Assembly (NCBI RefSeq): GCF_008119785.1
Contig: NZ_VSFA01000001.1
Span: 62,001-126,000 of the forward strand
From: Micromonospora sp. MP36
GTDB lineage: Bacteria; Actinomycetota; Actinomycetes; Mycobacteriales; Micromonosporaceae
Length of the DNA: 64,000 nt
Reading direction: 5' to 3'
This document shows, one piece after another, positions 16,491 to 26,626 of the stretch. The position numbers and the translations under genes are program-made. Positions within the stretch are counted from its first letter, which is position 1. Each line of letters begins with the position of its first letter. The notes under the pieces were generated by a model. It did not search any database and was not told the DNA's origin. It was given only the letters and a program-made list of their open reading frames with translations.

Positions 16491-18583
16491 CGCGGGTCCT
16501 CCTCGGGGTCGGGCGGCTCCAGGTCCCGGCGCGCCGAGCTGGCGTTGTCCACGACGGCCAGCACGGCCCCGGTGTCGACCTGGCCGCCGGGTGGCACCGG
16601 CAGCTCGGCGACCACGCCGTCGGTCGGGGCGAGCACGGGGTGTTCGAGCTTCATCGCCTCCAGGGTCAGCAGCAGGTCACCGGCGGCGACCCGTTGGCCG
16701 ACCTGGACGTGCACCCGGGCCACCGCGCCGGGCAGCGGCGCGAGCAGCGACCCGGCCGCCAGCTCCGCGGTGGGCAGCGGGAAACGCGGCAGCTCGGTGA
16801 GGCTCGCCGCCCCGTCCGGGCCGTCCACGAAGACCGCCGACCCCGCCCGGCGTACGCAGAACACCCGCCGCACCCCGTCCACGTCGAGCACCACGCGGTC
16901 CGGGGCGGCCTCGACCAGGGTCACGGCCGGCGGCACGTCGCGGGCCGGGATGTCTTCCGCCGCCGGGTCGTCGCCGTCCCGGGCCACCGGTGCCGCTCCC
17001 GCTGGGGTAGGTGCGGCACTCGGCGAAGTCGACCATTCGGCGAGCCCGCCGCTGCGGTCCAGCCGGTACCGCACCTCGATCCCGCCGCCGTCCGGCCCGG
17101 CGTAACGCACCACCTGCGGGAACGCCGGCACGTTCCGCCAACCCGAGGGCAGCCCGGCCAGCACCGACGCGGACGCGCGGCGCTCGGCGGACGAGGCGAG
17201 CGCCGCCGCCAACGCGACCAGCGGGAGTTGCTCGGGCGGCAGCAGCGGGGCGAGGACCTCCGGGTGCCGCTCCAGGAAGCCGGTGTCGATCTCGACCGCG
17301 CCGAACTCCCGGCTGCGCAGCACCCGGACCAGCAGGTCCCGGTTGGTGGCGACGCCGTGCAACTCGGCCCGGGCCAGCGCGCCGGCCAGGGCCCGGGCCG
17401 CCTCCGCGCGGGTGGGCGCCCAGGCGACCAGCTTGGCCAGCATCGAGTCGTAGTGCACGCTCACCGTCGAGCCGTCCGTCACGCCGGAGTCCAGCCGCAG
17501 CCCCTTCGTCGGGGTGAACTCGCCGGCCACCCCGGGGATCGCGAACCGGTGCAGGGTGCCGGTGGCCGGGCGGAAGCCCTGGCCCGGTTCCTCGGCGCAG
17601 AGGCGTACCTCGATCGCGTGGCCGTCGGCCGGCGGGGTCGCCGCCAGCGGCAGCGGCTCGCCCTCGGCGACGAGCAGTTGCAGCCGGACCAGGTCCAACC
17701 CGGTGACCGCCTCGGTGACCGGGTGCTCGACCTGGAGCCGGGTGTTCATCTCCAGGAAGTGGAACGCCCCGTCGGGCGCGAGCAGGAACTCGACCGTCCC
17801 GGCGCCGACGTAGTCGACGGCCCGGCCGGCGGCCACCGCCGCCGCGTGCAGCCGTTCCCGCAGCCCCCGGTCGACGACGGCGGGTGCCTCCTCGACGATC
17901 TTCTGGTGGCGGCGCTGGATCGAGCAGTCCCGCTCGCCGAGGGCCAGCACCGTCCCGTGGGTGTCGCCGAAGATCTGCACCTCGACGTGCCGGCCGCGCT
18001 CGACGTACCGCTCGATGAAGACCGTCCCGTCGCCGAACGCCGCGGCCGCCTCGCGGCGGGCCGAGGCGACGGCCTCGGCCAGCCCGGACGCGTCGCGGAC
18101 CACCCGCATGCCCCGCCCGCCGCCGCCAGCGGCGGCCTTGACCAGCACCGGGAAGTCGGTGACCTGGTCGGCCTCGGTCCAGGTGGGCAGCATCGGTACG
18201 CCCGCGTCGGCCAGCAGCGCCTTCGCCGCCAGCTTGTCGCCCATCGCGGCAATCGCCTTGGCCGACGGGCCGACCCAGGTCAACCCGGCGTGCTCGGTCA
18301 CCCGCATGGCGAACTCGGCATTCTCGGCGAGGAAGCCGTAGCCGGGGTGCAGGGCGTCCGCACCGGACCGGCGGGCGGCGCGCAAGATCTGCACTAGGTT
18401 CAGGTACGTCTCGGCGGGCGTGTGCCCGGGCAGGCGTACCGCCAGGTCGGCCTCGGCGACGAAGGGCGCGTCCGCATCCGCGTCGGAGTGCACGGCGATC
18501 GTGGTGATCCCGAGCGTGCGGCAGGTGGCGAAGATCCGGCGGGCGATCTCCCCCCGGTTGGCCACGAGCAGCCGGTTGATCAT
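16487..18583 (-). CDS. Biotin-dependent acyl-CoA carboxylase, alpha subunit (biotin carboxylase plus BCCP)
   Basis: A 698-residue fusion protein. Residues ~1-445 are biotin carboxylase: LLVANRGEIARRI at the start, DALHPGYGFLAENA, the ATP-grasp glycine loop KAAAGGGGRGMRVV and EMNTRLQVEHPVTE with the catalytic residues. A less conserved bridging region follows, and the C-terminal ~75 residues are a biotinyl domain with the acceptor lysine in LEAMKLEHPV. It carboxylates biotin with ATP and bicarbonate and hands CO2 to the carboxyltransferase encoded 10 bp upstream in the operon. Length and fused BCCP match methylcrotonyl-, geranyl- or related CoA carboxylase alpha subunits rather than the shorter house-keeping AccA3-type protein. 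Confidence 0.92.
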   Translation of the reverse strand: MINRLLVANRGEIARRIFATCRTLGITTIAVHSDADADAPFVAEADLAVRLPGHTPAETYLNLVQILRAARRSGADALHPGYGFLAENAEFAMRVTEHAGLTWVGPSAKAIAAMGDKLAAKALLADAGVPMLPTWTEADQVTDFPVLVKAAAGGGGRGMRVVRDASGLAEAVASARREAAAAFGDGTVFIERYVERGRHVEVQIFGDTHGTVLALGERDCSIQRRHQKIVEEAPAVVDRGLRERLHAAAVAAGRAVDYVGAGTVEFLLAPDGAFHFLEMNTRLQVEHPVTEAVTGLDLVRLQLLVAEGEPLPLAATPPADGHAIEVRLCAEEPGQGFRPATGTLHRFAIPGVAGEFTPTKGLRLDSGVTDGSTVSVHYDSMLAKLVAWAPTRAEAARALAGALARAELHGVATNRDLLVRVLRSREFGAVEIDTGFLERHPEVLAPLLPPEQLPLVALAAALASSAERRASASVLAGLPSGWRNVPAFPQVVRYAGPDGGGIEVRYRLDRSGGLAEWSTSPSAAPTPAGAAPVARDGDDPAAEDIPARDVPPAVTLVEAAPDRVVLDVDGVRRVFCVRRAGSAVFVDGPDGAASLTELPRFPLPTAELAAGSLLAPLPGAVARVHVQVGQRVAAGDLLLTLEAMKLEHPVLAPTDGVVAELPVPPGGQVDTGAVLAVVDNASSARRDLEPPDPEEDPR

Positions 18584-18593
18584 CAGTCGCCCC

Positions 18594-20191
<1,598 letters not shown>

Positions 20192-20195
<4 letters not shown>

Positions 20196-21331
20196 AGCCC
20201 CATGCCCTTCGCGATGATCTCGTTCATGATCTCGGTGGTCCCGCCGCCGATGCCGAGGATGCGGGCGTCCCGGTAGTGCCGCTCCACCTCGGCGTCGCGC
20301 AGGTAGCCGAAGCCGCCGTGCAGCTGCAGGGCCGCGTCGACCACGTGGTCGCAGGCGGCCACCGCCACGTTCTTCGCCATCGCCACCTCGGTGACCACCG
20401 GTTCGCCAGCAGCGACCCGGGCGGCCACCTCGTGCACGTAGGCCCGCGCCGCCTCGGCCCGGGTGTGCATCTCGGCCAGCCGGTGCCGGATCAGTTGCCG
20501 GCCGGCGAGCGGCCGGCCGAAGGTGGACCGGTCCCGGCACCAGCGGATCGCCAGCTCGACGCAGCGCTGCGCGGTCGCGTACGCCTGGGTGGCCAGCGAC
20601 AGCCGCTCGGTGGCGAAGTGCTGCATGATCGTGATGAAGCCGGTGTCCTCCGGGCCGATCCGGTTCGCCACCGGCACCCGGACGTCGACAAAGGACAGCT
20701 CGGCGGTGTCCGAGCAGTGCCAACCCAGCTTCTCCAGCCGCCGGCCGACGGTGAAGCCGGGCGCGCCCTTCTCAATCACCAGCAGGGCGAGCTCTCCGGA
20801 CCCGGGAAAGTCGGCGCACACGGCGGTGGTCACGAAGTCCGCCCGTACGCCGCTGGTGATGTACGTCTTCGATCCGTTCACCACGTAGTGGTCGCCGTCC
20901 CGGCGCGCGCAGGTGCGGATGCCCGCCACGTCGGAGCCGCCGTCCGGCTCGGTGATCGCCAGCGCGCCGAGCATCGTCCCGGCGAGGGTGGGCCGGACGT
21001 AGCGGTCGATCAGGTCGTCGTTCCCAGACGCCACCAGGTGCGGCAGCGCGATCCCGTGCGTGAACAGGGCGGCGATCAGCCCGGACGAGCCGCCCGAGCG
21101 GATGATCTCCTCGGTGACGATGATCGAGTCGAGCAGGTTGCCGCCGCTGCCGCCGACCGACTCGGGGAAGCCGATGCCCAGCAGCCCGAGCTTCGCGGCG
21201 GTCTCGTGCAGCGACCGGGGCACCTCACCGGCGCGCTCCCATCCGTCCAGGTACGGCAGCACCTCCCGGGTCACGAAGGCGCGGGTCAGCTCGCGGAGCT
21301 GCCGCCGTTCGGGAGTGTCCACGATGGTCAT
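20192..21331 (-). CDS. Acyl-CoA dehydrogenase (first copy in the operon)
   Basis: A 379-residue FAD enzyme. The start MTIVDTPERRQLREL (ATG at 21331) overlaps the stop of the AtuA gene. Family blocks are ITEPDGGSDVAGIRT (~residue 133), NGSKTYITSG, FGRPLAGRQLIRHRLAEM and the C-terminal QLHGGFGYLRDAEVERHYRDARI with IGGGTTEIMNEI. It probably oxidises a saturated branched acyl-CoA to the 2-enoyl form that the adjacent carboxylase uses. It differs clearly from the second dehydrogenase at the operon end, so the pair probably serves two steps or two substrates. Confidence 0.9.
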
Positions 21332-23016
21332 GACGGCACCTCCGGGGCGAGGTCGGCGGGCAGGTCCACCAGCCGGGAGCGGAGCAGTTCGCCGAGAGCC
21401 TTGGCCTGCGGGTCGAACCGGGTGGAGGCGGCCACGCCCTGGCCGAGCAGCCCCCGGATCACGAAGTTGACCGCGCGCAGGTTGGGCAGCTCGTACCGCT
21501 CGACGGTCAGCGGGGCGGTCTCCGGCAGCAGTTCGGCGAGCCGCGCGACGGTGAGCCAATCGCGCAGCCAGGTCCACGTCGCGTCGGTCCGGGCCCAGAC
21601 GCCGAGGTTGGCGTCCCCGCCCTTGTCCCCCGAACGGGCCCCGACCAGCTCACCGAGCGGCCCGCGCCGGGTCGGGCCGATGTGCGGTTGTCCTCCGGTC
21701 ACCCCGGCCGCCGGTTCGTCCGCTGGCGGCGCCGCGGTCCGAACGGGCGGGGCGATCGGCACCCGGATCCCGTCCGGGAGCACGGCGACGTGCGCGACGG
21801 CGTCCTGTCTCACCGCGTCGGCGGTGAAGACCCCGTAGGGCGTCGCGTCGCCCGGCGGCGTGGTCAGGGTGCAGCCCGGGTAGGAGGCCAGCGCCAGTTC
21901 CACCGCCGCCGCTGAGAAGGCCCGTCCGGCCCGCGCCCGGTCGCCGTCCCGCAGGTGTACGTGCAGCAGCGCGCTCGCCGCCTCGGTGTCGGTGGCGTCC
22001 GGATGATCGGTACGGGCCAGCACGAACTCCAGGCCCGCCGGGCCGACCGCCTCCTCCAGCTGCCCCCGGATCAGGGCCGCCTTGGCCGGGATGTCCAGCC
22101 CGCAGAGCACGAACGTCATCGAGTTGCGGAAGCCGCCCAGGTTGTTGACGCCCACCTTGAGGGTGTCCGGCGGGGGCGTGCCCCGGACGCCGCTGACCCG
22201 TATCCGGTCCGGGCCGTCCGGGCTCAGCCGTACCGTGTCCAGCCGGGTCACCACGTCCGGCCCGAGGTACGCCGGCCCGCCCACCTCGTACAACAGCTGG
22301 GCGGTGACGGTCTCGATGGTCACCGCGCCCCCGGTGCCGGGATACTTGGTGAGCACCGCGGAGCCGTCCGGGTGGAGTTCCGCGATCGGGAAGCCGGGCC
22401 GGTGGCCGCCGTCGGGCAGCTCGGTGAAGAAGCTGAAGTTGCCGCCGGTGACCTGCGCCCCGCACTCGATCAGGTGCCCGGCGACGGTGGCCCCGGCCAG
22501 CGCGTCGAGGTCGTCCCGGGTCCAGCCGAAGCGGGCGATGGCCGGGCCGACGGCCAGCGAGGCGTCGGTGACCCGGCCGGTCACCACGACGTCCGCCCCC
22601 GCGTCGAGGCAGGCCGCGATCCCGAACGCCCCCAGGTACGCGTTGGCGGTCAGCGCGTCCGGCCGGGCGAGCGCGTCGCCCTCGACGTACCCGATCCGGA
22701 CGCGGAGGCCGAGCCGGTCGGCGAGCGCGCCGATCGCGGCGGCCAGGCCGGCCGGGTTGAGCCCGCCGGCGTTGGTCACCAGCCGCACCCCGCGGTCGAG
22801 CGCGGTGCCGAGGCAGCCCTCCAGCTGCCGGAGGAAGGTCTTCGCGTAGCCGAGGGCGGGGTCGCGCATCCGGTCGCGGCCGAGGATCAGCATGGTCAGT
22901 TCGGCCAGGTAGTCGCCGGTCAGCACGTCCAGCTCGCCGCCGTCGAGCATCTCCCGCCAGGCGCTGAACCGGTCGCCGTAGAAGCCGGAGGCGTTGCCGA
23001 CCCGCAGGACGCTCAT
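21328..23016 (-). CDS. AtuA-family (DUF1446) protein, acyclic terpene utilisation type
   Basis: A 562-residue protein. The ATG (23016) overlaps the upstream stop and gives MSVLRVGNASGFYGDR, the typical N-terminus of the family. Other blocks are TNAGGLNPAGLAAAI, ADVVVTGRVTDASLA, HLIECGAQVTGGNFS and, in the C-terminal AtuA-associated domain (~residues 450-545), ARSGDKGGDANLGVWAR. In Pseudomonas, atuA belongs to the citronellol/geraniol degradation cluster next to geranyl-CoA carboxylase; its exact reaction is not settled, though a role after the carboxylase as hydratase or hydrolase has been suggested. Its presence here next to both carboxylase subunits is the main reason to read the operon as an isoprenoid/branched-acid module. 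Confidence 0.88.
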   Translation of the reverse strand: MSVLRVGNASGFYGDRFSAWREMLDGGELDVLTGDYLAELTMLILGRDRMRDPALGYAKTFLRQLEGCLGTALDRGVRLVTNAGGLNPAGLAAAIGALADRLGLRVRIGYVEGDALARPDALTANAYLGAFGIAACLDAGADVVVTGRVTDASLAVGPAIARFGWTRDDLDALAGATVAGHLIECGAQVTGGNFSFFTELPDGGHRPGFPIAELHPDGSAVLTKYPGTGGAVTIETVTAQLLYEVGGPAYLGPDVVTRLDTVRLSPDGPDRIRVSGVRGTPPPDTLKVGVNNLGGFRNSMTFVLCGLDIPAKAALIRGQLEEAVGPAGLEFVLARTDHPDATDTEAASALLHVHLRDGDRARAGRAFSAAAVELALASYPGCTLTTPPGDATPYGVFTADAVRQDAVAHVAVLPDGIRVPIAPPVRTAAPPADEPAAGVTGGQPHIGPTRRGPLGELVGARSGDKGGDANLGVWARTDATWTWLRDWLTVARLAELLPETAPLTVERYELPNLRAVNFVIRGLLGQGVAASTRFDPQAKALGELLRSRLVDLPADLAPEVPS

Positions 23017-23849
23017 GCGGTCGCCCCGTCGACGGCGGCCGGCGCCCGCTTGGCACCGGGTGGGCCGGCGAACGCCTGGGCCACGTCCAGCCACTCGTCG
23101 GCGACCGGGCCGGTGGCGACCAGGGCCAGGTCGGCGCGGTGCCGGCGCTGGGTGACCAGCAGGCAGAAGTCGAGCGCTGGCCCGGTGACTCGGTCGGCCG
23201 CGTCCGCCGGCCCGAACGCCCAGACGGCACCGTCGGTGCCGGCTTCGCCCGCCAGGTCGCCGCTCGTGCTCGCCGGCGCCGTCAGCTCCACCCGGACCGG
23301 CGCCGTCGGCACCGGGCGGCCGTGGGCGGCGAAGCCGTGCCCGAGGGTACGGAAGCCGAGGTACGCGACGTGCCGCAGGCGGGCGGTCGGGGGCCGCTGG
23401 ACGCCGAGCGCGTCGGCCACGTCCTCGCCGTGCGCCCAGGTTTCCATGAGCCGCGCGGTCACCATCGAGGCGGGCGACATCCGGGTGCCGTACCAGGGCA
23501 GCTTCTCGCCGGGCGGGGTGGCGGCCAGTGCCGCCGCGAGCGCGGCGCGACCGTCCCGCCAGCGGGCCAGCAGCTCGGCCGGCCGGGCGAGGAACGTCTC
23601 CGCACCATCCTCGACCAGCCGGGACAGGTCCGGCGCGGCCATGATCGAGGCGAAGAACGCCGCCGCGTCGGTCGCGGCGAGGTGGGCCACCTGGTCGGTC
23701 CAGGCCAGGTGGGCGATCTGGTGGGCGACGGTCCAGCCCGGGGCCGGTGTGGGCCGGTCCCACTCCTGCGCAGGCAGCGGGGCGACGAGGGCGTCGAGCT
23801 GCTCGGACTCGGCGGCCAGATCCGCGAGCAGTGCTGTCAGGTCGACCAT
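23013..23849 (-). CDS. TIGR03084-family DinB/mycothiol-isomerase-fold protein
   Basis: A 278-residue protein with the N-terminal four-helix bundle of the DinB/MDMPI superfamily: WTVAHQIAHLAWTD (~residues 39-52) and METWAHGEDVADALG (~residues 135-149) carry the histidines that usually bind a divalent metal. The C-terminal ~110 residues (LRHVAYLGFRTLGHGFAAHG, VEWLDVAQ-like end) match the family of actinobacterial wide-range 'TIGR03084' proteins. Related enzymes use mycothiol or another low-molecular thiol. It directly follows the TetR gene (24-bp gap) and overlaps the AtuA gene by 4 bp, so it belongs to the same operon; a role in handling a reactive acyl or thiol intermediate is inference. Confidence 0.85.
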   Translation of the reverse strand: MVDLTALLADLAAESEQLDALVAPLPAQEWDRPTPAPGWTVAHQIAHLAWTDQVAHLAATDAAAFFASIMAAPDLSRLVEDGAETFLARPAELLARWRDGRAALAAALAATPPGEKLPWYGTRMSPASMVTARLMETWAHGEDVADALGVQRPPTARLRHVAYLGFRTLGHGFAAHGRPVPTAPVRVELTAPASTSGDLAGEAGTDGAVWAFGPADAADRVTGPALDFCLLVTQRRHRADLALVATGPVADEWLDVAQAFAGPPGAKRAPAAVDGATA

Positions 23850-23873
23850 GGTGCCTCCGGGCGGGGTGGGCGG

Positions 23874-24533
23874 TCAGGGGCAGGGCGGGCCGCTCCCGGG
23901 CGCTCCGCCGGCGTCCGGCGGGCCGTCGTCGGGCGTGAGCAGCGCGGTCAGCTGGCGCTTCCAGTTGTGCAGCAGGGCGGTACGGCGGGCCGAGTCGTCG
24001 CTGAGCAGGTTGGCCACGCCGAGGCCGCGGAGCAGGTCGAGGGTGGTCTGCACCGCCTCCCGTACGCCGGGCCGGCGCTCGTCCACCCCGAGCAGTTCGA
24101 CGGTGAGCAGGTGCATCTCCCGGCCGACCCGGGCTTCGAGGGGCACCAGGGCGTCGCGCAGTTCGGCATCGGTGCGGGCGGCCACCCACAGCTCCAGGGC
24201 GGCGACGAAGAGCGGCCCGGTGAAGGCGGCGGCGAGCAGGTCGACCACCCGGTCCAGCCGGCGCGGGCCGGCCGGCAGGGCGTCGGCCTCGGCGCGCAGC
24301 TCCGCCGCCCGGCGCTCGGTGAGGTGCGCGACGGCGGCGGTGACCAGCGCGGCCTTGGTCGGGTAGTGGTGCAACTGGGCGCCCCGGGAGACGCCGGCCC
24401 GGGCCGCCACGACGGTCGTGGTGGTGCCGGACCAGCCGCGCTCGACCAGGCACTCGACGGTCGCCTCCAGCAGTCGCGCCTGGGTGGCGCGGCTGCGCTC
24501 CTGTTGAGGGACGCGGGTCGATGCGACGGGCAC
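23874..24533 (-). CDS. TetR-family transcriptional regulator of the acyl-CoA operon
   Basis: A 219-residue regulator if GTG 24533 is used (VPVASTRVPQQERSRATQARL); a TTG at 24560 would add nine residues but touches the operator. Residues ~14-60 are the TetR HTH (LLEATVECLVERGWSGTTTT, AARAGVSRGAQLHHYPTKAALV). The rest is a helical ligand-binding domain. It is the first gene of a seven-gene run, and a palindrome lies 30 bp upstream overlapping a -35-like TTGACT, so negative autoregulation with induction by an acyl-CoA is the simplest model. Similar regulators in other actinobacteria control leucine/branched acyl-CoA and isoprenoid genes. Confidence 0.88.
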   Translation of the reverse strand: MPVASTRVPQQERSRATQARLLEATVECLVERGWSGTTTTVVAARAGVSRGAQLHHYPTKAALVTAAVAHLTERRAAELRAEADALPAGPRRLDRVVDLLAAAFTGPLFVAALELWVAARTDAELRDALVPLEARVGREMHLLTVELLGVDERRPGVREAVQTTLDLLRGLGVANLLSDDSARRTALLHNWKRQLTALLTPDDGPPDAGGAPGSGPPCP

Positions 24534-24562
24534 GGGGACAGGTTGCCGCCCTCGAAACAAAC

Positions 24563-24576
24563 AGTCAAGCCTGACT
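24563..24576 (-). promoter_or_regulatory. Palindromic operator overlapping the TetR promoter
   Basis: On the minus strand AGTCA-GGCT-TGACT forms perfect 5-bp arms around a 4-bp spacer; the flanks AAA and GTTT extend the symmetry imperfectly. The second arm is part of TTGACT, a good -35 hexamer for the operon. The site is placed as expected for TetR autorepression. Confidence 0.6.
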
Positions 24577-24645
24577 TTTTCCGGCGACGGCAGCGGCCGG
24601 TTTCGTAGCCCGCTCTGAGCTGAACCGTCTGCGATACCGGCCGAC

Positions 24646-24702
24646 CTCGTCGCCCTGCTCGCCGCCGGCTGCGGCGAAGCTGGCGGGGACGGGCCGACCT
24701 GG
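24646..24702 (+). pseudogene. Remnant of a CapA-like lipoprotein N-terminus (duplicated fragment)
   Basis: The 57 bases match 27442-27498, inside the CapA-like gene, at 53 of 57 positions by hand alignment without gaps and in the same reading frame ([19 protein letters not shown] versus [19 protein letters not shown]). Here there is no start codon: a TGA lies a few codons upstream in that frame, and the downstream frame loses similarity at once and stops near 24768. It therefore looks like a decayed or partial duplicate rather than a gene. Confidence 0.55.
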
Positions 24703-24755
24703 CCGCGAGGGCCTCCGGCCTGCGGCCGTCGGCGGCCGGAGAGGGTGGTTCATCG

Positions 24756-24828
24756 GCTACGAACTTGATGACGAATCCGGATCAGACCCCCGGCCGGCCC
24801 GATTCATTTACGTCATCAAGTTCGTAGC
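24756..24828. repeat. 17-bp perfect inverted repeat, possible small mobile or regulatory element
   Basis: GCTACGAACTTGATGAC (24756-24772) is an exact reverse complement of 24812-24828, with a 39-bp centre. Next to the arms the pattern gaatc / gattc continues the symmetry with a 5-bp offset (taaat extra on one side). The arms are AT-richer than the surroundings. Stem-loop, protein-binding site or miniature element are all possible. Confidence 0.6.
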
Positions 24829-24922
24829 ACCTGCAGGACCCCTCTGTCCTTGGCGCCCGCTCGCGCCACCGCATCAGAAACTGGCCGGACGCGGCGACGA
24901 GCGGGTCCACCGCCGGGGGACG

Positions 24923-25666
24923 TCAGCGGCCGTCGCGGGGGCCGAAAACGGCGAGGGCCTCGGCGTCGCTGTGCCGCGCGCGGAGGTACTCGTCGGCCCA
25001 CTCGGCGGCGTCCGGGAAGCCGGACTCGGCCACCACCCGGGCGCAGGCGGCGTCCACGTCGTACTCGGTCCGGCGCAGCTGCACGCCCGGGCCGAGCAGC
25101 GCCCACCAGGCGCCCGCCCCGCCGTACGGCATGCCGATGCTGCCCGGGTTGACCACCAGCCGGCGGTCGACCAGCCGGGTGAACGGCATGTGGGTGTGCC
25201 CGCAGACCACCGTCCCCACCCCGGCCGGTACGCCGGCGAAGATCTCCGCCCAGCGTTCCATCCGCGAGTCCACCAGCACGACCTCCTCGTCGTCCCGGGG
25301 CGTCGCGTGGCAGAAGAGCACGTCGCCGAGACCGGCGACCGGCAGCGTGACGGTCAGCGGCAGCGCGGCGAGCCGGGCCACCTGGTCGTCCCGGAGTTGC
25401 TCGGCCGCCCAGTTCGCCACCTCGAACGGCGACTTCCGGCCGGCCCGCGCCTCGACTAGCTCCCGCTCGCCGTTGCCGCCGACCCAGCAGGCCCGGTCGC
25501 CGAGCGCGGCGAGCCGGTCCAGCACCTCGACCGGCTGTGGGCCGCTGGCGATGTCGCCGGTGAGCACGATCAGGTCGGCCGCGGCGACGTCCGGTTCGGC
25601 CAGCACGGCCTCCAGGGGCGGCAGCGCGCCGTGAATGTCGGACAGGACTGCGACACGTTCCAGCAT
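24923..25666 (-). CDS. Calcineurin-like metallophosphoesterase (YfcE/ApaH-type fold)
   Basis: A 247-residue protein. The ATG at 25666 gives MLERVAVLSDIHGALPPLEA. Metal-site motifs are in the usual order: SDIHG (residues 9-13), VLTGDIASGP, VGGNGERE (the GNxE position), CHATPRDD and CGHTHMPF, then VVNPGSIGMP. Length and motifs match the MPE family of single-domain phosphodiesterases/phosphatases. It lies downstream of the crp gene on the same strand but a strong hairpin separates them, so it is probably transcribed alone. The substrate is unknown. Confidence 0.88.
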   Translation of the reverse strand: MLERVAVLSDIHGALPPLEAVLAEPDVAAADLIVLTGDIASGPQPVEVLDRLAALGDRACWVGGNGERELVEARAGRKSPFEVANWAAEQLRDDQVARLAALPLTVTLPVAGLGDVLFCHATPRDDEEVVLVDSRMERWAEIFAGVPAGVGTVVCGHTHMPFTRLVDRRLVVNPGSIGMPYGGAGAWWALLGPGVQLRRTEYDVDAACARVVAESGFPDAAEWADEYLRARHSDAEALAVFGPRDGR

Positions 25667-25744
25667 CGGCCCAGCGTTCCCGGCCCGCCGGGGCCGGGTC
25701 CAGTGATTCTGCGGCGGGCAGACGGACCGGGCCCGAACACGGCA

Positions 25745-25777
25745 CCGGCCCGGACCGCGTGGGGCGGTCCGGGCCGG
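25745..25777 (-). terminator. Perfect 14-bp hairpin after the Crp-type regulator gene
   Basis: CCGGCCCGGACCGC (25745-25758) pairs exactly with 25764-25777 across a 5-nt loop. It starts ~40 bp beyond the crp stop in the direction of transcription. Confidence 0.7.
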
Positions 25778-25818
25778 GACGGGTCGGCGGCCGGGTGCGA
25801 CCGGCCGGGCCGGGGCGG

Positions 25819-26496
25819 TCAGACCCGCGCGCGGCGGGCCAGGCGCTCCGGGTCGAGGATGATGATGCTCTTGCCGTCCAGCCGCAGCCAGCCGCGCGAG
25901 GCGAAGTCGGCGAGGGCCTTGTTGACGGTCTCCCGGGAGGCGCCGACCAGCTGGGCGATCTCCTCCTGGGTCAGGTCGTGGGTCACCCGCAGCACGCCGC
26001 CGTCCCGGGTGCCGAACCGGCCGGCCATCTGGAGCAGGTTCTTGGCGACCCGACCCGGCACGTCGGTGAAGATCAGGTCGGCCAGCGAGTCGTTGGTCCG
26101 GCGCAGCCGGCGGGCGAGCACCCGCAGGAGCTGCTCGGCGATCTCCGGCCGGTTGTTCAGCCACGGCCGCAGCGCCTGCTTACGCAGCCGGACCAGCCGG
26201 GTGTCGGTCACCGCGGTGGCCGTCGCCGTGCGCGGGCCGGGGTCGAAGAGCGACAGCTCGCCGACCATGTCCGACGGGCCCATCACGGCGATCAGGTTCT
26301 GCCGGCCGTCCGCCGCGCGGCGGCCTACCTTGATCTTGCCGGACAGGAGGATGTAGAGACTGTCGCCGGGCTCACCCTCGTTGAAGACGACCTCGCCCTT
26401 ACGGACCTCGATCGTCTCCATCTCCTTGGCGAGCGCCTCGGCAGCCTCCGGGTCGACACCCTGGAAGATCCCGCTGCGGGCCAGTACCTCGTCCAT
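25819..26496 (-). CDS. crp: Crp/Fnr-family global transcriptional regulator
   Basis: A 225-residue protein of the exact size of actinobacterial Crp/GlxR. Residues ~1-115 form the cyclic-nucleotide-binding barrel ([38 protein letters not shown]: the phosphate-binding cassette with its arginine). Residues ~140-215 are the winged helix with [21 protein letters not shown] as recognition helix. ggaggt is correctly placed before the ATG. In Mycobacterium and Streptomyces the orthologue binds cAMP and controls carbon metabolism and growth; the neighbouring nth-thioredoxin-NUDIX-marP order is the conserved context of that orthologue, which supports the call. Confidence 0.93.
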   Translation of the reverse strand: MDEVLARSGIFQGVDPEAAEALAKEMETIEVRKGEVVFNEGEPGDSLYILLSGKIKVGRRAADGRQNLIAVMGPSDMVGELSLFDPGPRTATATAVTDTRLVRLRKQALRPWLNNRPEIAEQLLRVLARRLRRTNDSLADLIFTDVPGRVAKNLLQMAGRFGTRDGGVLRVTHDLTQEEIAQLVGASRETVNKALADFASRGWLRLDGKSIIILDPERLARRARV

Positions 26497-26565
26497 CGCG
26501 CACCTCCGCCTGCGCGTGCCGTCCGTCGGCCGGGTCCGCCGTCCGCTGATCCCTCGCGCGCCGCC

Positions 26566-26571
26566 AGTCTA
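26566..26571 (-). promoter_or_regulatory. Candidate -10 box of the crp gene
   Basis: On the minus strand TAGACT lies 70 bp upstream of the crp ATG, which would give a ~60-nt leader that carries the ggaggt ribosome site. No clear -35 is visible. Confidence 0.35.
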
Positions 26572-26613
26572 GGCCCACATGAGCGGGAATCAGAGGTGCA
26601 CCCCCTCGGATCA

Positions 26614-26619
26614 TAGGCT
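26614..26619 (+). promoter_or_regulatory. Candidate -10 box for leaderless cbiZ
   Basis: TAGGCT is followed after 7 nt by GTG 26627. No ribosome site precedes that GTG or the upstream ATG at 26579, so a leaderless transcript starting at GTG fits best. Confidence 0.4.
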
Positions 26620-26626
26620 CTGGGAC

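Larger units (their letters stand above)
24577..24922. other. Gene-free gap with remnant sequences
   Basis: This stretch separates the TetR operon from the metallophosphoesterase gene. It contains a lipoprotein-like fragment (24646-24702), a 17-bp inverted repeat (24756-24828) and a GC-rich self-complementary stretch near 24712-24740. No open frame with a start codon and plausible coding content was found on either strand. Confidence 0.6.

Noticed and set aside
24565..24753. Short minus-strand open frame upstream of the TetR gene
   Set aside because: It runs through the operator and the lipoprotein-like remnant in the opposite sense, with no family signal.
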